Source: Actinopolyspora lacussalsi subsp. righensis
GTDB taxonomy: Bacteria; Actinomycetota; Actinomycetes; Mycobacteriales; Pseudonocardiaceae
NCBI RefSeq assembly: GCF_900116555.1
Contig: NZ_FPAT01000001.1
Location: forward strand, 682,001-746,000
Reading direction: 5' to 3'
DNA length: 64,000 nt
Translations under genes and position numbers: made by a program
Shown here: piece after piece, positions 45,586 through 54,640 of the stretch
Layout: the number at the start of each line of letters is the position of its first letter
Numbering within the stretch: the stretch's first letter is position 1
Notes under the pieces: generated by a model
What the model saw: the letters and a program-made list of their open reading frames with translations, nothing else
Database searches by the model: none
Told to the model about the DNA's origin: nothing

Positions 45586-46218
45586 ATGCGGGTACGTTCC
45601 ACCAGTCGGGAGCTGTTGGCCGTCGAGCTGAGCGAGGTGCTGCACGAGGGCACCGGACAACCGTGGTGCAGGGTGGCACTCGACGGACATCCCCTCACCG
45701 GTACGAATGAGCTGGCCGATTCGCTCGCCGAACAGCTGCGACTGCGGGGGAGGCACGTACTGCGGGTACGCCTGTGGGACTACGTCCGTCCGGCCTCGCT
45801 TCGACTGGAGCGGGGGCGCGGGGACCCGGACTCCTTCCGGTTCGACTGGTTCGACTTCGGCGCCCTGACCAGGGAGGTCCTCGCGCCGTTGCGGCCGGCA
45901 GGCAGCGGTCTCGTACTTCCGGCGCTGTGGGATGCGGAACTGGACCGTTCCCCGCGCATGGAGCGCGTGCGCCTCACCGAGGGCGGTGTGGTGGTCGTCG
46001 ACGGCCCGTTCCTGCTCGGCGGCGGGCTCGAAACGGATTTCGCGGTACACCTGTGGATGTCCGAGAAGGTACTGCTGCGGCGGGTCGCCGCCGAGAACGA
46101 GTGGCAGCTACCCGCCTTCGACGACTACCAGCGGGAGATCCGCCCCGACCTGCTGGCGGACCGACTGGTCCGGATGGACCGTCCGGAACGTCCCGCGATA
46201 GTGGACTCGTTGTGCTGA
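45586..46218 (+). CDS. Uridine-kinase-like protein with degenerate P-loop
   Basis: A 210-aa protein of the actinobacterial uridine-kinase-like family. The P-loop position reads GHPLTGTN (residues 34-41), where functional members have G-x4-G-K-T/S; Lys and Thr are replaced by Thr and Asn. The rest is conserved: DSFRFDWFDFGALTREVLAPL, VVVDGPFLLG (Walker-B-like) and VLLRRVAAENEWQLPAFDDYQ. Without the lysine, ATP phosphotransfer is doubtful, so it may be a regulatory or binding protein. ATG at 45586 has CGAGGG upstream. Probably cotranscribed with the LD-carboxypeptidase gene. Confidence 0.82.
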   Translation: MRVRSTSRELLAVELSEVLHEGTGQPWCRVALDGHPLTGTNELADSLAEQLRLRGRHVLRVRLWDYVRPASLRLERGRGDPDSFRFDWFDFGALTREVLAPLRPAGSGLVLPALWDAELDRSPRMERVRLTEGGVVVVDGPFLLGGGLETDFAVHLWMSEKVLLRRVAAENEWQLPAFDDYQREIRPDLLADRLVRMDRPERPAIVDSLC

Positions 46219-46242
46219 GAGCACACGACGGACACGCTCACC

Positions 46243-46263
46243 CGCTCGCCCTTCGGTCGAGCG
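46243..46263. terminator. Terminator between the kinase-like and ABC ATPase genes
   Basis: CGCTCG (46243-46248) and CGAGCG (46258-46263) form a 6-bp stem with a 9-nt loop containing TTCGG, 25 nt past the kinase-like gene stop and between convergent genes. Confidence 0.45.
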
Positions 46264-46329
46264 TTCCGGGGAATCGAGCATCCCGGGGAGAGGTACACCG
46301 CGATCATCGGGACCGCCGGAAGCGACCGT

Positions 46330-47949
46330 TCAGAAAACACTTCGTTCGAACGAGGGAACCGCCGCGAGCAGTTCCGTGGTGTACTCGTGCTCGGGATCGA
46401 TCAGGACCCGCTCGACCGGTCCCGTCTCCACTATCGCGCCTGCCCGCATCACCGCCACCCGATCGGCTATGTTCCACGCCAGCCCGAGATCGTGCGTGAT
46501 GACCAGGCTGGACACACCTCGCTCGCGCCGCAGCCGCAGCAGCAGCGCCAGGATCTCACCGCGCACCGTGGCGTCCAACGAGGCGACCGGCTCGTCGGCG
46601 ACCAGCACCCGCGGGCACAGCACCAACGCACCCGCGATGACGACACGTTGCCGTTGCCCACCGGACAGCTCGTGCGGGAACCGCCCGGCGAACTCCTCGG
46701 CGGGCCGCAGCTCGGCCGCTTCCAGCGCCTCGTGCACACGGGCCGTCTCGTCGGTCGCTCCGCCGTGCACCCGCAGTCCCTCCGCCACCGCCTCGTAAAC
46801 GGTGTGGCGGGGGTTCAGCGCGCCCGTGGGATCCTGCAGCACCAGCTGCACGTTGCCCCGAAAGTCGCGCAGTCGCCGCCCGGAAGTGGGAATCGGGCGC
46901 CCGTCGTAGTGGACCACCCCGGTATCGGGGTGCCGCAGTCCGAGCAGGGTGCGGGCCAGCGTGGTCTTCCCGGAACCGGACTGACCGACCAGTGCGAGTA
47001 TCTCGTCACCGGTGACGTCCAGATCGACCTCGCGCACCGCCGACACCCGGTTGCGGTGGCGGTCCGTGAACTCCACGCTCACCCCTTCGGCCGACAGCAG
47101 CGGTCGCCGGGTGGAACCGGCCGCCCCGGCGGGCTCACCGGCCCCCGGATAGCGGGAAGCGGTATCACCGATCGTGGGAAACGCCGCCGCCAGCTCTCGG
47201 GTGTGCTCGTGCTCCGGAGCGCTCGCGAGTCTGTGAGCGGGACCTTCCTCCACCAGCCGTCCCCGATACATCACCGCCAGCCGCCGACAGCTCGCCGCCA
47301 GCACCGAGAGGTCGTGACTGATCATCAACAACGCGATACCGCGCTCGGCGACCAGGCGCCGCAACAGGGACAGCACCTGCGACTGGACCACCACGTCCAG
47401 CGCGGTCGTGGGCTCGTCCGCGATGATCAGGCGCGGCTCGCAGGCAAGGGCCATCGCGATCATCACACGCTGCCGCTGTCCACCGGACAGCTCGTGCGGA
47501 TAGGCGTCGCGACGCCGAGCGGGAATCTCGACCCGCTCCAACAGCTCGACCACCCTGGCACGCGACACCGCCGCCGAGAGACGCTCGGAGGAGTGCAACC
47601 GGATCGGTTCGGCTATCTGGTCGGCGATCGTGCGGACCGGATTGAGCGCGTGCATGGCCCCCTGGAAAACCACCGAGGCGCTCGCCCACCGTGCGGCGCG
47701 CAACCCGCCCCAGGTGAGTCGCTCGATGTCCTGACCGTCGAGCAGAATCGTGCCGTCGACGTCGGCCGAACGCGGCAACAGTCGCAGCACCGCCAGAGCG
47801 AGGCTCGTCTTGCCGCAGCCGGACTCGCCCGCCAGTCCCAGCGTCGCGCCGGGTTCCAACGTCAGGTTCGCGTCGATCACGGCCTGTCGCGGCCGCGCCG
47901 AACCGCCATAGGTGACCGAAACCCCGTCCATACGCAGTATCGGATTCAT
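46330..47949 (-). CDS. Oligopeptide ABC transporter, fused DppD-DppF ATPase
   Basis: A 539-aa protein with two complete nucleotide-binding domains joined in one chain. Walker A GESGCGKT is near residue 42 and GQSGSGKT near 319. Signatures LSGGQRQR and Walker B (LIIADEP, VLVADEP) occur in both. It powers import of di- and oligopeptides through the two permeases encoded upstream. ATG at 47949 overlaps the permease stop by 4 bp. The same frame is open to 48855, but that stretch reads inside the permease gene and is rejected. Last gene of a four-gene leftward operon. Confidence 0.92.
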   Translation of the reverse strand: MNPILRMDGVSVTYGGSARPRQAVIDANLTLEPGATLGLAGESGCGKTSLALAVLRLLPRSADVDGTILLDGQDIERLTWGGLRAARWASASVVFQGAMHALNPVRTIADQIAEPIRLHSSERLSAAVSRARVVELLERVEIPARRRDAYPHELSGGQRQRVMIAMALACEPRLIIADEPTTALDVVVQSQVLSLLRRLVAERGIALLMISHDLSVLAASCRRLAVMYRGRLVEEGPAHRLASAPEHEHTRELAAAFPTIGDTASRYPGAGEPAGAAGSTRRPLLSAEGVSVEFTDRHRNRVSAVREVDLDVTGDEILALVGQSGSGKTTLARTLLGLRHPDTGVVHYDGRPIPTSGRRLRDFRGNVQLVLQDPTGALNPRHTVYEAVAEGLRVHGGATDETARVHEALEAAELRPAEEFAGRFPHELSGGQRQRVVIAGALVLCPRVLVADEPVASLDATVRGEILALLLRLRRERGVSSLVITHDLGLAWNIADRVAVMRAGAIVETGPVERVLIDPEHEYTTELLAAVPSFERSVF

Positions 47950-48848
47950 CGGCGTGTTCCCCGCAATTTCGGATTCAGCACGGTTTCCAGCGCACGGCCG
48001 CACAACGTGAAGCTCAGCACCACGATCGCGATGCCCAGACCGGGCGGTAGCAGGTACCACCAGGCACCCGCCGTCACGGCTCCGGTGTCCATGGCGGACT
48101 TGAGCATCGATCCCCACGAGATCATGGACGGGTCCCCCAGCCCGAGGAAGGAGAGCGTCGACTCGGCGATGATCGCGCTGGCCACGGTGAGCGTGGTGGT
48201 GGCGAACACCAGCGGCAGCACAGCGGGCAGCACGTGCTTTCCGAGCAGATGCCGATGCCCCCCGCCGAGTGCTCTGGCTCGCTCGATGTAGGGACGCGTT
48301 TCCACCGTGAGCGTCTGTGCCCGCACCAGTCGGGCTGTCTGCGGCCAGGATGTCACCCCGATGGCGAGCACGATGGTGAACACGCCTCTCGACAGCACGG
48401 TGGACAGGGCTATGGCCAGCACCAGCGCGGGCAGCACCAGGAAGAAATCGGTCACCCGCAGCAGCAGGGTGGAGACCCAACCACCGAAGTGGGCGGCCAG
48501 CAACCCCACCACTGTTCCGATCACCATCGACAGCACCGCCGCGGACAACCCGACCAGCAGCGACATGCGGGCTCCCCACCAGGTCAGCAGCAGCACCGAA
48601 CGCCCCGACTCGTCGGTTCCCAACCAGTTCGTCGCGCTCGGTGGTCGCAGCGGCTCCCCCCGCACCCTGGTGACGTCGAGCTCGTCGGACCGGGTGAGCA
48701 CCGGCGCCAGCAGAGCCAGCCCCACGACCACCAGCAGCACGGCCAGGCCGAACAGCCCGCCCCGATCGGCGCGGTAGACACGCCATCCCTCGGCCAGGGC
48801 GGCTACCCGCCGCCCCGTCACTCCGGTGAGGTTCGGCGGGGCGCTCAC
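47946..48848 (-). CDS. Oligopeptide ABC transporter permease (DppC type)
   Basis: A 300-aa inner-membrane permease with about six helices. The cytoplasmic EAA loop (YIERARALGGGHRHLLGKHVLPAVLPLV, about residues 184-211) couples to the ATPase. The N-terminal helix with a periplasmic loop before the core is typical of DppC/OppC. It overlaps the following ATPase gene and overlaps the DppB-type gene upstream by 4 bp. It is the second permease of a heterodimer. Confidence 0.92.
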   Translation of the reverse strand: MSAPPNLTGVTGRRVAALAEGWRVYRADRGGLFGLAVLLVVVGLALLAPVLTRSDELDVTRVRGEPLRPPSATNWLGTDESGRSVLLLTWWGARMSLLVGLSAAVLSMVIGTVVGLLAAHFGGWVSTLLLRVTDFFLVLPALVLAIALSTVLSRGVFTIVLAIGVTSWPQTARLVRAQTLTVETRPYIERARALGGGHRHLLGKHVLPAVLPLVFATTTLTVASAIIAESTLSFLGLGDPSMISWGSMLKSAMDTGAVTAGAWWYLLPPGLGIAIVVLSFTLCGRALETVLNPKLRGTRR

Positions 48849-49879
48849 GAGTCACGCACCCTCGGGTCGAGGAATCGGTAGATCAGCTCGGCCAGCACGT
48901 TCATCACGATCACGCTCCCTGCCAGCACAATGAACGTTCCCTGCAACAACGGCAGATCGGGCACCCGCAGCGCCTCGTAGGTCAGCAACCCGAGTCCGGG
49001 CCAGGAGAAGACGGTCTCCACAGTGATCGCCCCGGCAACCACCAGCCCGAGGTGCAGAAAGATCAGCGTCACGGTGGGAAGCAGGGCGTTCGGCACGGCG
49101 TGCCTGCGCCGCACCAGATCCTCGCGCAGCCCCTTGGCGCGGGCGGTGGTCAGGTACTCGGCCCCCATCTCCTCGAGCAGCGAGGTGCGCATGACCATCA
49201 TGAACTGCGCGTAGATCACCGCCACGAGCGTCACGCACGGCAGCACCAGGTGGTGGGCCACGTCCAGCACCCGGGCGACCAGGCCCGCCGGAACGTCGGG
49301 AGAGGACATGCCGGCCACGGGAAACAACCCGGGAAGCGGACCGACGCCGACCCCGAAGGCCATCAGCAGCAACAGTCCGAGCCAGAAGGTGGGTACCGAC
49401 CACAACGTCAACCCCACCGAGGTGAACCACCGGTCCACCGCACCGCCCTGCCGCCAGGCGGCACGGGTTCCCATCCAGAGCCCGACCAGCACCGCCAGCA
49501 CGGTGGCGGTGCCCACCAGCAGCACGGTGGGACCGATCCGTTCGACGATCAGTTCCGCGACGGGGCGGTTGTAGATGTAGGACGTCCCCAGATCGCCGTG
49601 CAGCAGGTTCAGCAGAAAGTCGCGGAACTGCAGGTACAACGGCTGGTCCAGGCCGAACCGATGCCGCAGCGCAGCCAGCTGTTCGGCGCTGACCGGTGTG
49701 GACCTGGTCATGGTGCGCGCAGGATCGCCCGGCAGCACCCGGAACAGGAAGAAACCGAGCACTGCCACCAGGAACAGGCTCACCATGCCCCCGCCGACCT
49801 TCGCGGCCACGAACCGCAGCAGTGGTGGCGGCCCGCTCGCGGGGCCGCGGGTCTCGAGTTCGTCACGAGTGTTCGTCAT
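48845..49879 (-). CDS. Oligopeptide ABC transporter permease (DppB type)
   Basis: A 344-aa inner-membrane permease. It has the N-terminal helix and RVLPGDPARTM motif of DppB/OppB proteins (about residues 48-58), six helices, and the EAA loop (TTARAKGLREDLVRRRHAVPNALLP). It forms the channel with the DppC-type protein. It begins 3 nt after the substrate-binding protein gene stop and overlaps the next gene by 4 bp, so the four genes are one operon. Confidence 0.92.
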   Translation of the reverse strand: MTNTRDELETRGPASGPPPLLRFVAAKVGGGMVSLFLVAVLGFFLFRVLPGDPARTMTRSTPVSAEQLAALRHRFGLDQPLYLQFRDFLLNLLHGDLGTSYIYNRPVAELIVERIGPTVLLVGTATVLAVLVGLWMGTRAAWRQGGAVDRWFTSVGLTLWSVPTFWLGLLLLMAFGVGVGPLPGLFPVAGMSSPDVPAGLVARVLDVAHHLVLPCVTLVAVIYAQFMMVMRTSLLEEMGAEYLTTARAKGLREDLVRRRHAVPNALLPTVTLIFLHLGLVVAGAITVETVFSWPGLGLLTYEALRVPDLPLLQGTFIVLAGSVIVMNVLAELIYRFLDPRVRDS

Positions 49880-49882
49880 GGC

Positions 49883-51733
49883 CTATTCCCGGTGTTCCGC
49901 CGTGTGTCGACGACGCGCCGCCACGGACGCGACCACGATCGCGCCGAGCAGTAGGACTCCGACGACGACGAAGGCCGCCGAGCGGTATCCGGCGCCGCCC
50001 GAGGCCGTTCGAGCCTGCTCGGTGGGACGGGCTCCGTAGTAGCCCCAGTAGCCCTGTTGCGCGGTGATGACCCCGTCCTCGGACGGTTGCGACTCGAATC
50101 CCTCGAAACGATCGGACCGGTACGCCTCCAGCGTGTTGGGGTAGAACAGGATCAGCCCGGTGGCCATCCGGTGGAACCGGTGCTGTGCCTCTCGGATCAG
50201 GTCGACCCGTTTGGAGTGGTCGAACTCGGCGAGCTGTCGGGCGTAGAGCTCGTCGTAGCGCCGGTCGCAGAGGAAACTGTCGGGCAGACCGCCCCCACCT
50301 GGTTTGGGTCTGGCACCGCAGGTCTGCAGTCGCAGCACGTAGTCCGGGTCCGGATTGACCGACCACCCGCTGACCACCATGTCGAAGTCACCGGCCGTGG
50401 TGCGCTGGTTGACCTGGTTGTCCGAAACCGGTTGCGGCCTTACCCGGATTCCCAACCGGGACAGCCACTCCTTGACGAACTTCCCGACCAGCGCGTCGGT
50501 GGGCGAATCACCGTGCAGCACGAACTCGAAGTCCAGGGCCCTGCCGGAGGGGCCGCGGCGAACTCCGTCGGGACCGCGGGGATAGCCCGCCTCGTTCAGC
50601 GCCCGGTTGGCCGCTTCGATCGAGAACGGGCGCCTCGCCTCCGGCGGAGGCGTCCAGTAGTAGTCCTCGAATATGGGGGGCAGGTATCCCGCGCCGACCG
50701 TTCCGTAACCGCCGAGCACCCGCTCGACGAGGCGTTCACGGTCGATGGCCCGATCGATGGCCCTGCGTACGCGTGCGTCGCGCAACGCGGGATGCCCGGT
50801 CCCGATGGGATCGCCCGCGCTGTTGGCGGCACCCGGGTTGAGCACGATCTCGAAGAACCGCCGCCCCTTGCCGCGTACCCGGCGGATGTCGTCGGTGCCG
50901 CGCAGCGCGTCGAACTGGGTGGGAGTGAGATCGCGGACCACGTCGATGTCACCCTTGCGCAGCGCCTGCACGGCGGCGTCGCTGTTCTCGAAGTTGACGA
51001 ACCGCAGCCGGTCGATCGTGGGAGCGCCACGCCAGAAGTCCTCGTTGGCGCGCAGCGTCAGATACTGCTGGGGACGGTACTCGGTGGCCACGAACGGACC
51101 GCTGCCCACGACGGGCATCCGCTGGTTGGCGAACTCGGCCACGTTGTCGACCCTCGACCAGACGTGGCGGGGGACTATCGGCGCGGCGATGGAGCGCATG
51201 GTGGCCTGTGGGCTCTCGGTGCGGATCACCACGGTGCGATCGTCGGGAGCGCTCACCGAGCTGAAGTTGTCCACGTAGTTGCCGTTGGCCGTGGCCGCTG
51301 CGGGGTCGTTCATCATCCGCTTGAAGGTGTAGGCCACGTCGTGGGCGGTCACGGGTCTTCCGTCGGACCAGTTCACTCCCTGCCTGATGTGGAACGTCCA
51401 GGTGAGCTTGTCCTCGGAGGACTTCCAGTCGGTGGCGAGTTCCGGTACGACCGAGAAGTCCTCGGCGCTGTAGGTGGTCAGGGTGGGGTAGATCAACCGG
51501 AACACGTCGGTCGAGGCGAGGCTGAACCCGAGGAACGGGTTGAGCGAGTCGAATTCCTGCTGGATACCGACCCGAAGGGTGACCCCTCCCCCGTTCGGGG
51601 AATCAGCGGCGGTAGCGGGCTCGTGCTTCCCGAGGGCGGGCACCAGCGCCGCGAGAAGCAGCGTGAGGATCAGCAGCAGGGCGCGTGGGGCCGCTCTCCG
51701 AACCCCTGAAGATCTCACACCCACTGTGATCAC
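49883..51733 (-). CDS. Oligopeptide-binding protein (SBP family 5) with C-terminal membrane anchor
   Basis: A 616-aa extracytoplasmic solute-binding protein. A signal peptide is visible (RRAAPRALLLILTLLLAALVPALG), with no lipobox Cys. The SBP_bac_5 core follows (VTLRVGIQQEFDSLNPFLG, then TWTFHIRQGVNWSDGRPVTAHDVAYTFKRMM). It ends with a hydrophobic helix (AAFVVVGVLLLGAIVVASVA) and RRRHTAEHRE, so it appears anchored by its C-terminus instead of a lipid. Start choice between GTG 51733, 51724 and 51718 is unsettled. First gene of the operon, divergent from the M55 aminopeptidase. Confidence 0.9.
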   Translation of the reverse strand: MITVGVRSSGVRRAAPRALLLILTLLLAALVPALGKHEPATAADSPNGGGVTLRVGIQQEFDSLNPFLGFSLASTDVFRLIYPTLTTYSAEDFSVVPELATDWKSSEDKLTWTFHIRQGVNWSDGRPVTAHDVAYTFKRMMNDPAAATANGNYVDNFSSVSAPDDRTVVIRTESPQATMRSIAAPIVPRHVWSRVDNVAEFANQRMPVVGSGPFVATEYRPQQYLTLRANEDFWRGAPTIDRLRFVNFENSDAAVQALRKGDIDVVRDLTPTQFDALRGTDDIRRVRGKGRRFFEIVLNPGAANSAGDPIGTGHPALRDARVRRAIDRAIDRERLVERVLGGYGTVGAGYLPPIFEDYYWTPPPEARRPFSIEAANRALNEAGYPRGPDGVRRGPSGRALDFEFVLHGDSPTDALVGKFVKEWLSRLGIRVRPQPVSDNQVNQRTTAGDFDMVVSGWSVNPDPDYVLRLQTCGARPKPGGGGLPDSFLCDRRYDELYARQLAEFDHSKRVDLIREAQHRFHRMATGLILFYPNTLEAYRSDRFEGFESQPSEDGVITAQQGYWGYYGARPTEQARTASGGAGYRSAAFVVVGVLLLGAIVVASVAARRRHTAEHRE

Positions 51734-51874
51734 CCCTTCGCTCTTCGTGACGAACGAACCACTCGAAACGGTTCCCGGTCAATGATTCACCGGTTCGGCG
51801 TGGCGAGCACGCCGAAACGCCACGCGCGCTTCGGGACTGCCCGGGACGGCGCCGGGCGTCTAGGGTGGACGACC

Positions 51875-52702
51875 GTGCGGATCCTGATCTCTGCGGACAT
51901 GGAAGGCGCCACCGGTGTCACCGGTACGGACGACGTGGTGGCGGGCACCGAAGCCTGGCAACGGTTCCGAGAGCTGTTCACCGGCGACGTCAACGCCTGC
52001 GTGGCCGGGCTCGCGGCCGGTGGTGCGAACGCGACGCTGGTCAACGAGGCGCACTCGATCCAACGGCACCTGCTGCTGGAGCGACTCGACACGCGTGCGC
52101 GCATGCTGACCGGACGCCACAAACCACTGTCGATGATGGAAGGTATCGACTCGGGGGTGGACGGAGTGGTGTTCCTCGGCTACCACACCGGCGCGGGTGC
52201 CGACGGCGTCCTGTCACACACCTACATGGAGAACGGACTGCTCGGGGTGTGGCTGGACGGCGCGCACGCGAGCGAGGGCAGGCTCAACGCGGCGCTGGCC
52301 GCCGAGTACGGGGTACCGGTACTACTGGTCACCGGTGATGATCTGACCTGTTCGGACGCGCGGGACTACACTCCGGGCAGCCACACGGTCGCGGTCAAGG
52401 AATGCGTGAGCAGGTACGCCGCGGTCTGCTCGCCGCCGGAACGCACCGCATCCGACATCGGCTCCGCCGCCGAGCTGTCCATGCGGCAGGCGGGACGCGG
52501 CACCCCGAGAACCTCGACCCACCGGATCGAACTCGAGTTCACCGGTACGCACCTCGCCGATGCCGTCGAACTGATTCCCACGGTGGAACGAACCGGCGCT
52601 CGTGCGGTGGAGTTCGAGGCAGCCGACATGACCACGACGATGAAAACGTTCAAGGTGATCACGACCGTGGCATCCCGAGCCGTGCAGGAGCTCTACGGCT
52701 GA
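51875..52702 (+). CDS. dppA: M55 D-aminopeptidase (DppA-like)
   Basis: A 275-aa zinc enzyme of the DppA family, which hydrolyses D-amino-acid-containing peptides such as D-Ala-D-Ala. Metal and catalytic residues are visible: SADMEG (Asp and Glu, about residues 6-11), LVNEAHSI (His), GYHTGAG (His) and VLSHT (catalytic His). GTG at 51875 begins MRILISADMEG; an upstream frame to 51782 has no homology. It is divergent from the dpp transporter operon across 141 nt, as in the classic B. subtilis dpp arrangement, so imported D-peptides from cell-wall recycling are the likely substrates. The 82-bp element copy 5 follows 8 nt after its stop. Confidence 0.92.
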   Translation: MRILISADMEGATGVTGTDDVVAGTEAWQRFRELFTGDVNACVAGLAAGGANATLVNEAHSIQRHLLLERLDTRARMLTGRHKPLSMMEGIDSGVDGVVFLGYHTGAGADGVLSHTYMENGLLGVWLDGAHASEGRLNAALAAEYGVPVLLVTGDDLTCSDARDYTPGSHTVAVKECVSRYAAVCSPPERTASDIGSAAELSMRQAGRGTPRTSTHRIELEFTGTHLADAVELIPTVERTGARAVEFEAADMTTTMKTFKVITTVASRAVQELYG

Positions 52703-52710
52703 TCGAAGTC

Positions 52711-52792
52711 TTCCGGTCGGGTTGTCGAGCTACTCGCTCGGCGGAACCTCCCGCGGGCTCGCGCTCCGGGAGGTCCGACAACGGGTAGCGAC
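52711..52792 (+). repeat. Dispersed 3'-flanking element, copy 5 (type A)
   Basis: An 82-bp element starting 8 nt after the M55 gene stop and ending 12 nt before the convergent Imm1-like gene. It begins TTCCGGTCGGGTTGTCG, contains GGCGGAACCTCCCG and ends GGGTAGCGAC. Only a few positions differ from copy 1. Confidence 0.8.
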
Positions 52793-52804
52793 GACCGGAG
52801 CCCA

Positions 52805-53521
52805 CTACCGTCCCCAGCGGGCCTGTTGCCAGTGGACCGACTCGGGACGGGCACCGGTGCGGACGAACTCGTCCAGCGCCGCGCGGAGCTCGGCGAACCC
52901 CAGCACCGAGTCGGCGGGAAAGGCCAGCGGGCTACCGAGGTCGAAACGCAGCACGGGGGCCTGTGGATCGGGATCACCGCTACGGGTCTGCCAGGAGGAG
53001 AGCTGCCCCTCCTCGTCCTCCTCGGTGTAGTTGAGCACTCCCATCTCGTCATCGGCCGAGGTCACGACCCGAATCCCGCTGTAGGGGCCGGGCTCCTCCT
53101 CGTTCTCGTACGGACGGTCCCAGACGTAGAGCTGGCAGGCTCGGCCCTGTCGCGGCGGCCGAAGCAACTTCTCCACCAGTTCACGCTTGCGCTCGTCGCG
53201 TTCGGCGTACTCCCGTTCGTCACCGATCACACCGGTGGCGACCGTGATCCCGAGTTCGGTGTTGCGCGCTCCGACGGCTTCGGCACGGAAGGCGTCGAGC
53301 TCGGCCCGGGCCTCGCGCAATGCCCGCAGCGCGGCCCCCTGGTGGAACACCAGGTCCGCCCAGTACGGGTGTTCCATCACCCTGTTGAGGTCCGCGTAGA
53401 CGGACTCGGTGGTGTCGAGCAGCTTGTCCACGTGGTCCAACGGCACATCCGTCAAGCGGGCGAAGATCTCCGAGAGATTCCCCGGCGCGGTCGGCTCGTC
53501 GTGTGACGGCGGATTCGACAT
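52805..53521 (-). CDS. Protein with Imm1-like C-terminal domain
   Basis: A 238-aa protein. Residues 1-120 are mostly helical and acidic (FARLTDVPLDHVDKLLDTTESVYADL, then GAALRALREARAELDAFRAEAVGA). The C-terminal part (about 150-238) contains LSSWQTRSGDPDPQAPVLRFDLGS, FPADSVLGFAELRAALDEF and TGARPESVHWQQ, which match the layout of Imm1 immunity proteins (G-x-RP-x2-V-x-W ending). Imm1 proteins neutralise polymorphic toxins, often nuclease or deaminase domains. No toxin gene lies beside it, so it is an orphan. ATG at 53521; the frame is open to 53707 without support. The domain assignment is by pattern only. Confidence 0.6.
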   Translation of the reverse strand: MSNPPSHDEPTAPGNLSEIFARLTDVPLDHVDKLLDTTESVYADLNRVMEHPYWADLVFHQGAALRALREARAELDAFRAEAVGARNTELGITVATGVIGDEREYAERDERKRELVEKLLRPPRQGRACQLYVWDRPYENEEEPGPYSGIRVVTSADDEMGVLNYTEEDEEGQLSSWQTRSGDPDPQAPVLRFDLGSPLAFPADSVLGFAELRAALDEFVRTGARPESVHWQQARWGR

Positions 53522-53896
53522 GCCTTCCGTGTTCCAATCCGTGTACCCGTTTCCCTGGTGGCACCCGTTAGAACCCACCAAGCTGTTGCGATCATGCTGC
53601 CAGCCTCGGGGTGCGACCGAACGGGCCGGTGATCGGAAGCGAGGTCGGTCGACTCCGGGGCCGCTCGAGAGATTACCGTGGGTACACGTAGTGATCCGAT
53701 ACGGCACCGGCGGAAATCACCGGACGGTGGACAACGCCGCGCACGGCTCGGCTACCGGTTTCCGACGACCGGCGCCGGGTTCGCGGCACACGTCCCGGAA
53801 CGCCCAGCGAGGAGTGATCTGTCACACATGGCACAGCCTCGGGGATTCCGCTGCGATTATCGGCTCACGACACCAGAATCCAGCCGAGAGGACGGC
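53522..53896. other. 375-nt divergent intergenic region, Imm1-like / SIS genes
   Basis: It lies between two divergent genes. TGGTGG (53556-53561) and CCACCA (53575-53580) are inverted with a 13-nt spacer near the Imm1-like start. Other than that I see no structure, ORF or RNA gene that stands out. Confidence 0.4.
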
Positions 53897-54640
53897 ATGA
53901 CGGACGGTTCGCACGCACGCAAGCACGCCGAACGGAGCCTGCAGGACCTGGATCGAGCGGCCGAGCACAACAGGGCCGCACTGGGTGAGGCGGCGAAAAC
54001 GCTGATCGACTGCGTCGAGGCAGACGGTCTCGTGTTCACCGCGGGTGCGGGGCACTCCCTCGCCGGTGTACTGGAAAGCTTCTACCGGGCAGGAGGGCTG
54101 GCCGCGGTTCGCCCGCTGTACCACCCCGATCTGCTCCCGCTGCACGGCGCGGCGACCAGCACGGCCACCGAACGGCGCGAGGGACTCGCCGCAGACGTGC
54201 TCCGGGAATCGGGGCTGCGCGGCGGTACCGATGTGCTCGTGGTGTTTTCCAACTCGGGGATCAATCCCTATCCGGTGGAACTGGCGGCCACGGCACGCCG
54301 CGAGGGGTCACAGGTCATCGCGGTGACCTCACCCGCCGCGGCGGCGGGAGCCCCGCGCCGCACGGAGGCGGGCACGCTGGCGGATCAGGCCACGGTCGTG
54401 CTGGACACCATGGTGCCGGCGGGCGACATCACACACCCCGAACAGCGACCGGCTACGGCACCGGGGTCGTCACTGGCCAATGTGTTCCTGTGGAATCTGC
54501 TCATGGTCGAGACGTACGAACGTGCCGGTGAGGTCGGCATCTCGCTGCCGTGGTGGCGCAGTTCCAACGTCCCCGGCGGTGACGAGGCCAACGCCGAGCG
54601 GCTGGAGCACTACGGCAAGCGCGTACCGCGGCTGCGCTGA
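53897..54640 (+). CDS. Sugar-isomerase (SIS, UPF0309-like) domain protein
   Basis: A 247-aa SIS-domain protein. The phosphosugar-binding motifs are FTAGAGHSLAGVLESFYRAGGL (about residues 48-69) and VLVVFSNSGINPYPVELA (about 115-132), and TSPAAAAGAPRRTEAGTLAD follows. Similar proteins are annotated as UPF0309 sugar-isomerase-domain proteins, binding or converting amino-sugar phosphates. ATG at 53897 has GAGAGGA upstream. Monocistronic; the next gene converges from the right. Confidence 0.85.
   Translation: MTDGSHARKHAERSLQDLDRAAEHNRAALGEAAKTLIDCVEADGLVFTAGAGHSLAGVLESFYRAGGLAAVRPLYHPDLLPLHGAATSTATERREGLAADVLRESGLRGGTDVLVVFSNSGINPYPVELAATARREGSQVIAVTSPAAAAGAPRRTEAGTLADQATVVLDTMVPAGDITHPEQRPATAPGSSLANVFLWNLLMVETYERAGEVGISLPWWRSSNVPGGDEANAERLEHYGKRVPRLR

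Noticed and set aside
47950-48855. Upstream in-frame extension of the ABC ATPase gene
   Set aside because: It reads inside the DppC-type permease gene in another frame. The ATG at 47949, overlapping the permease stop by 4 bp, gives the expected protein.
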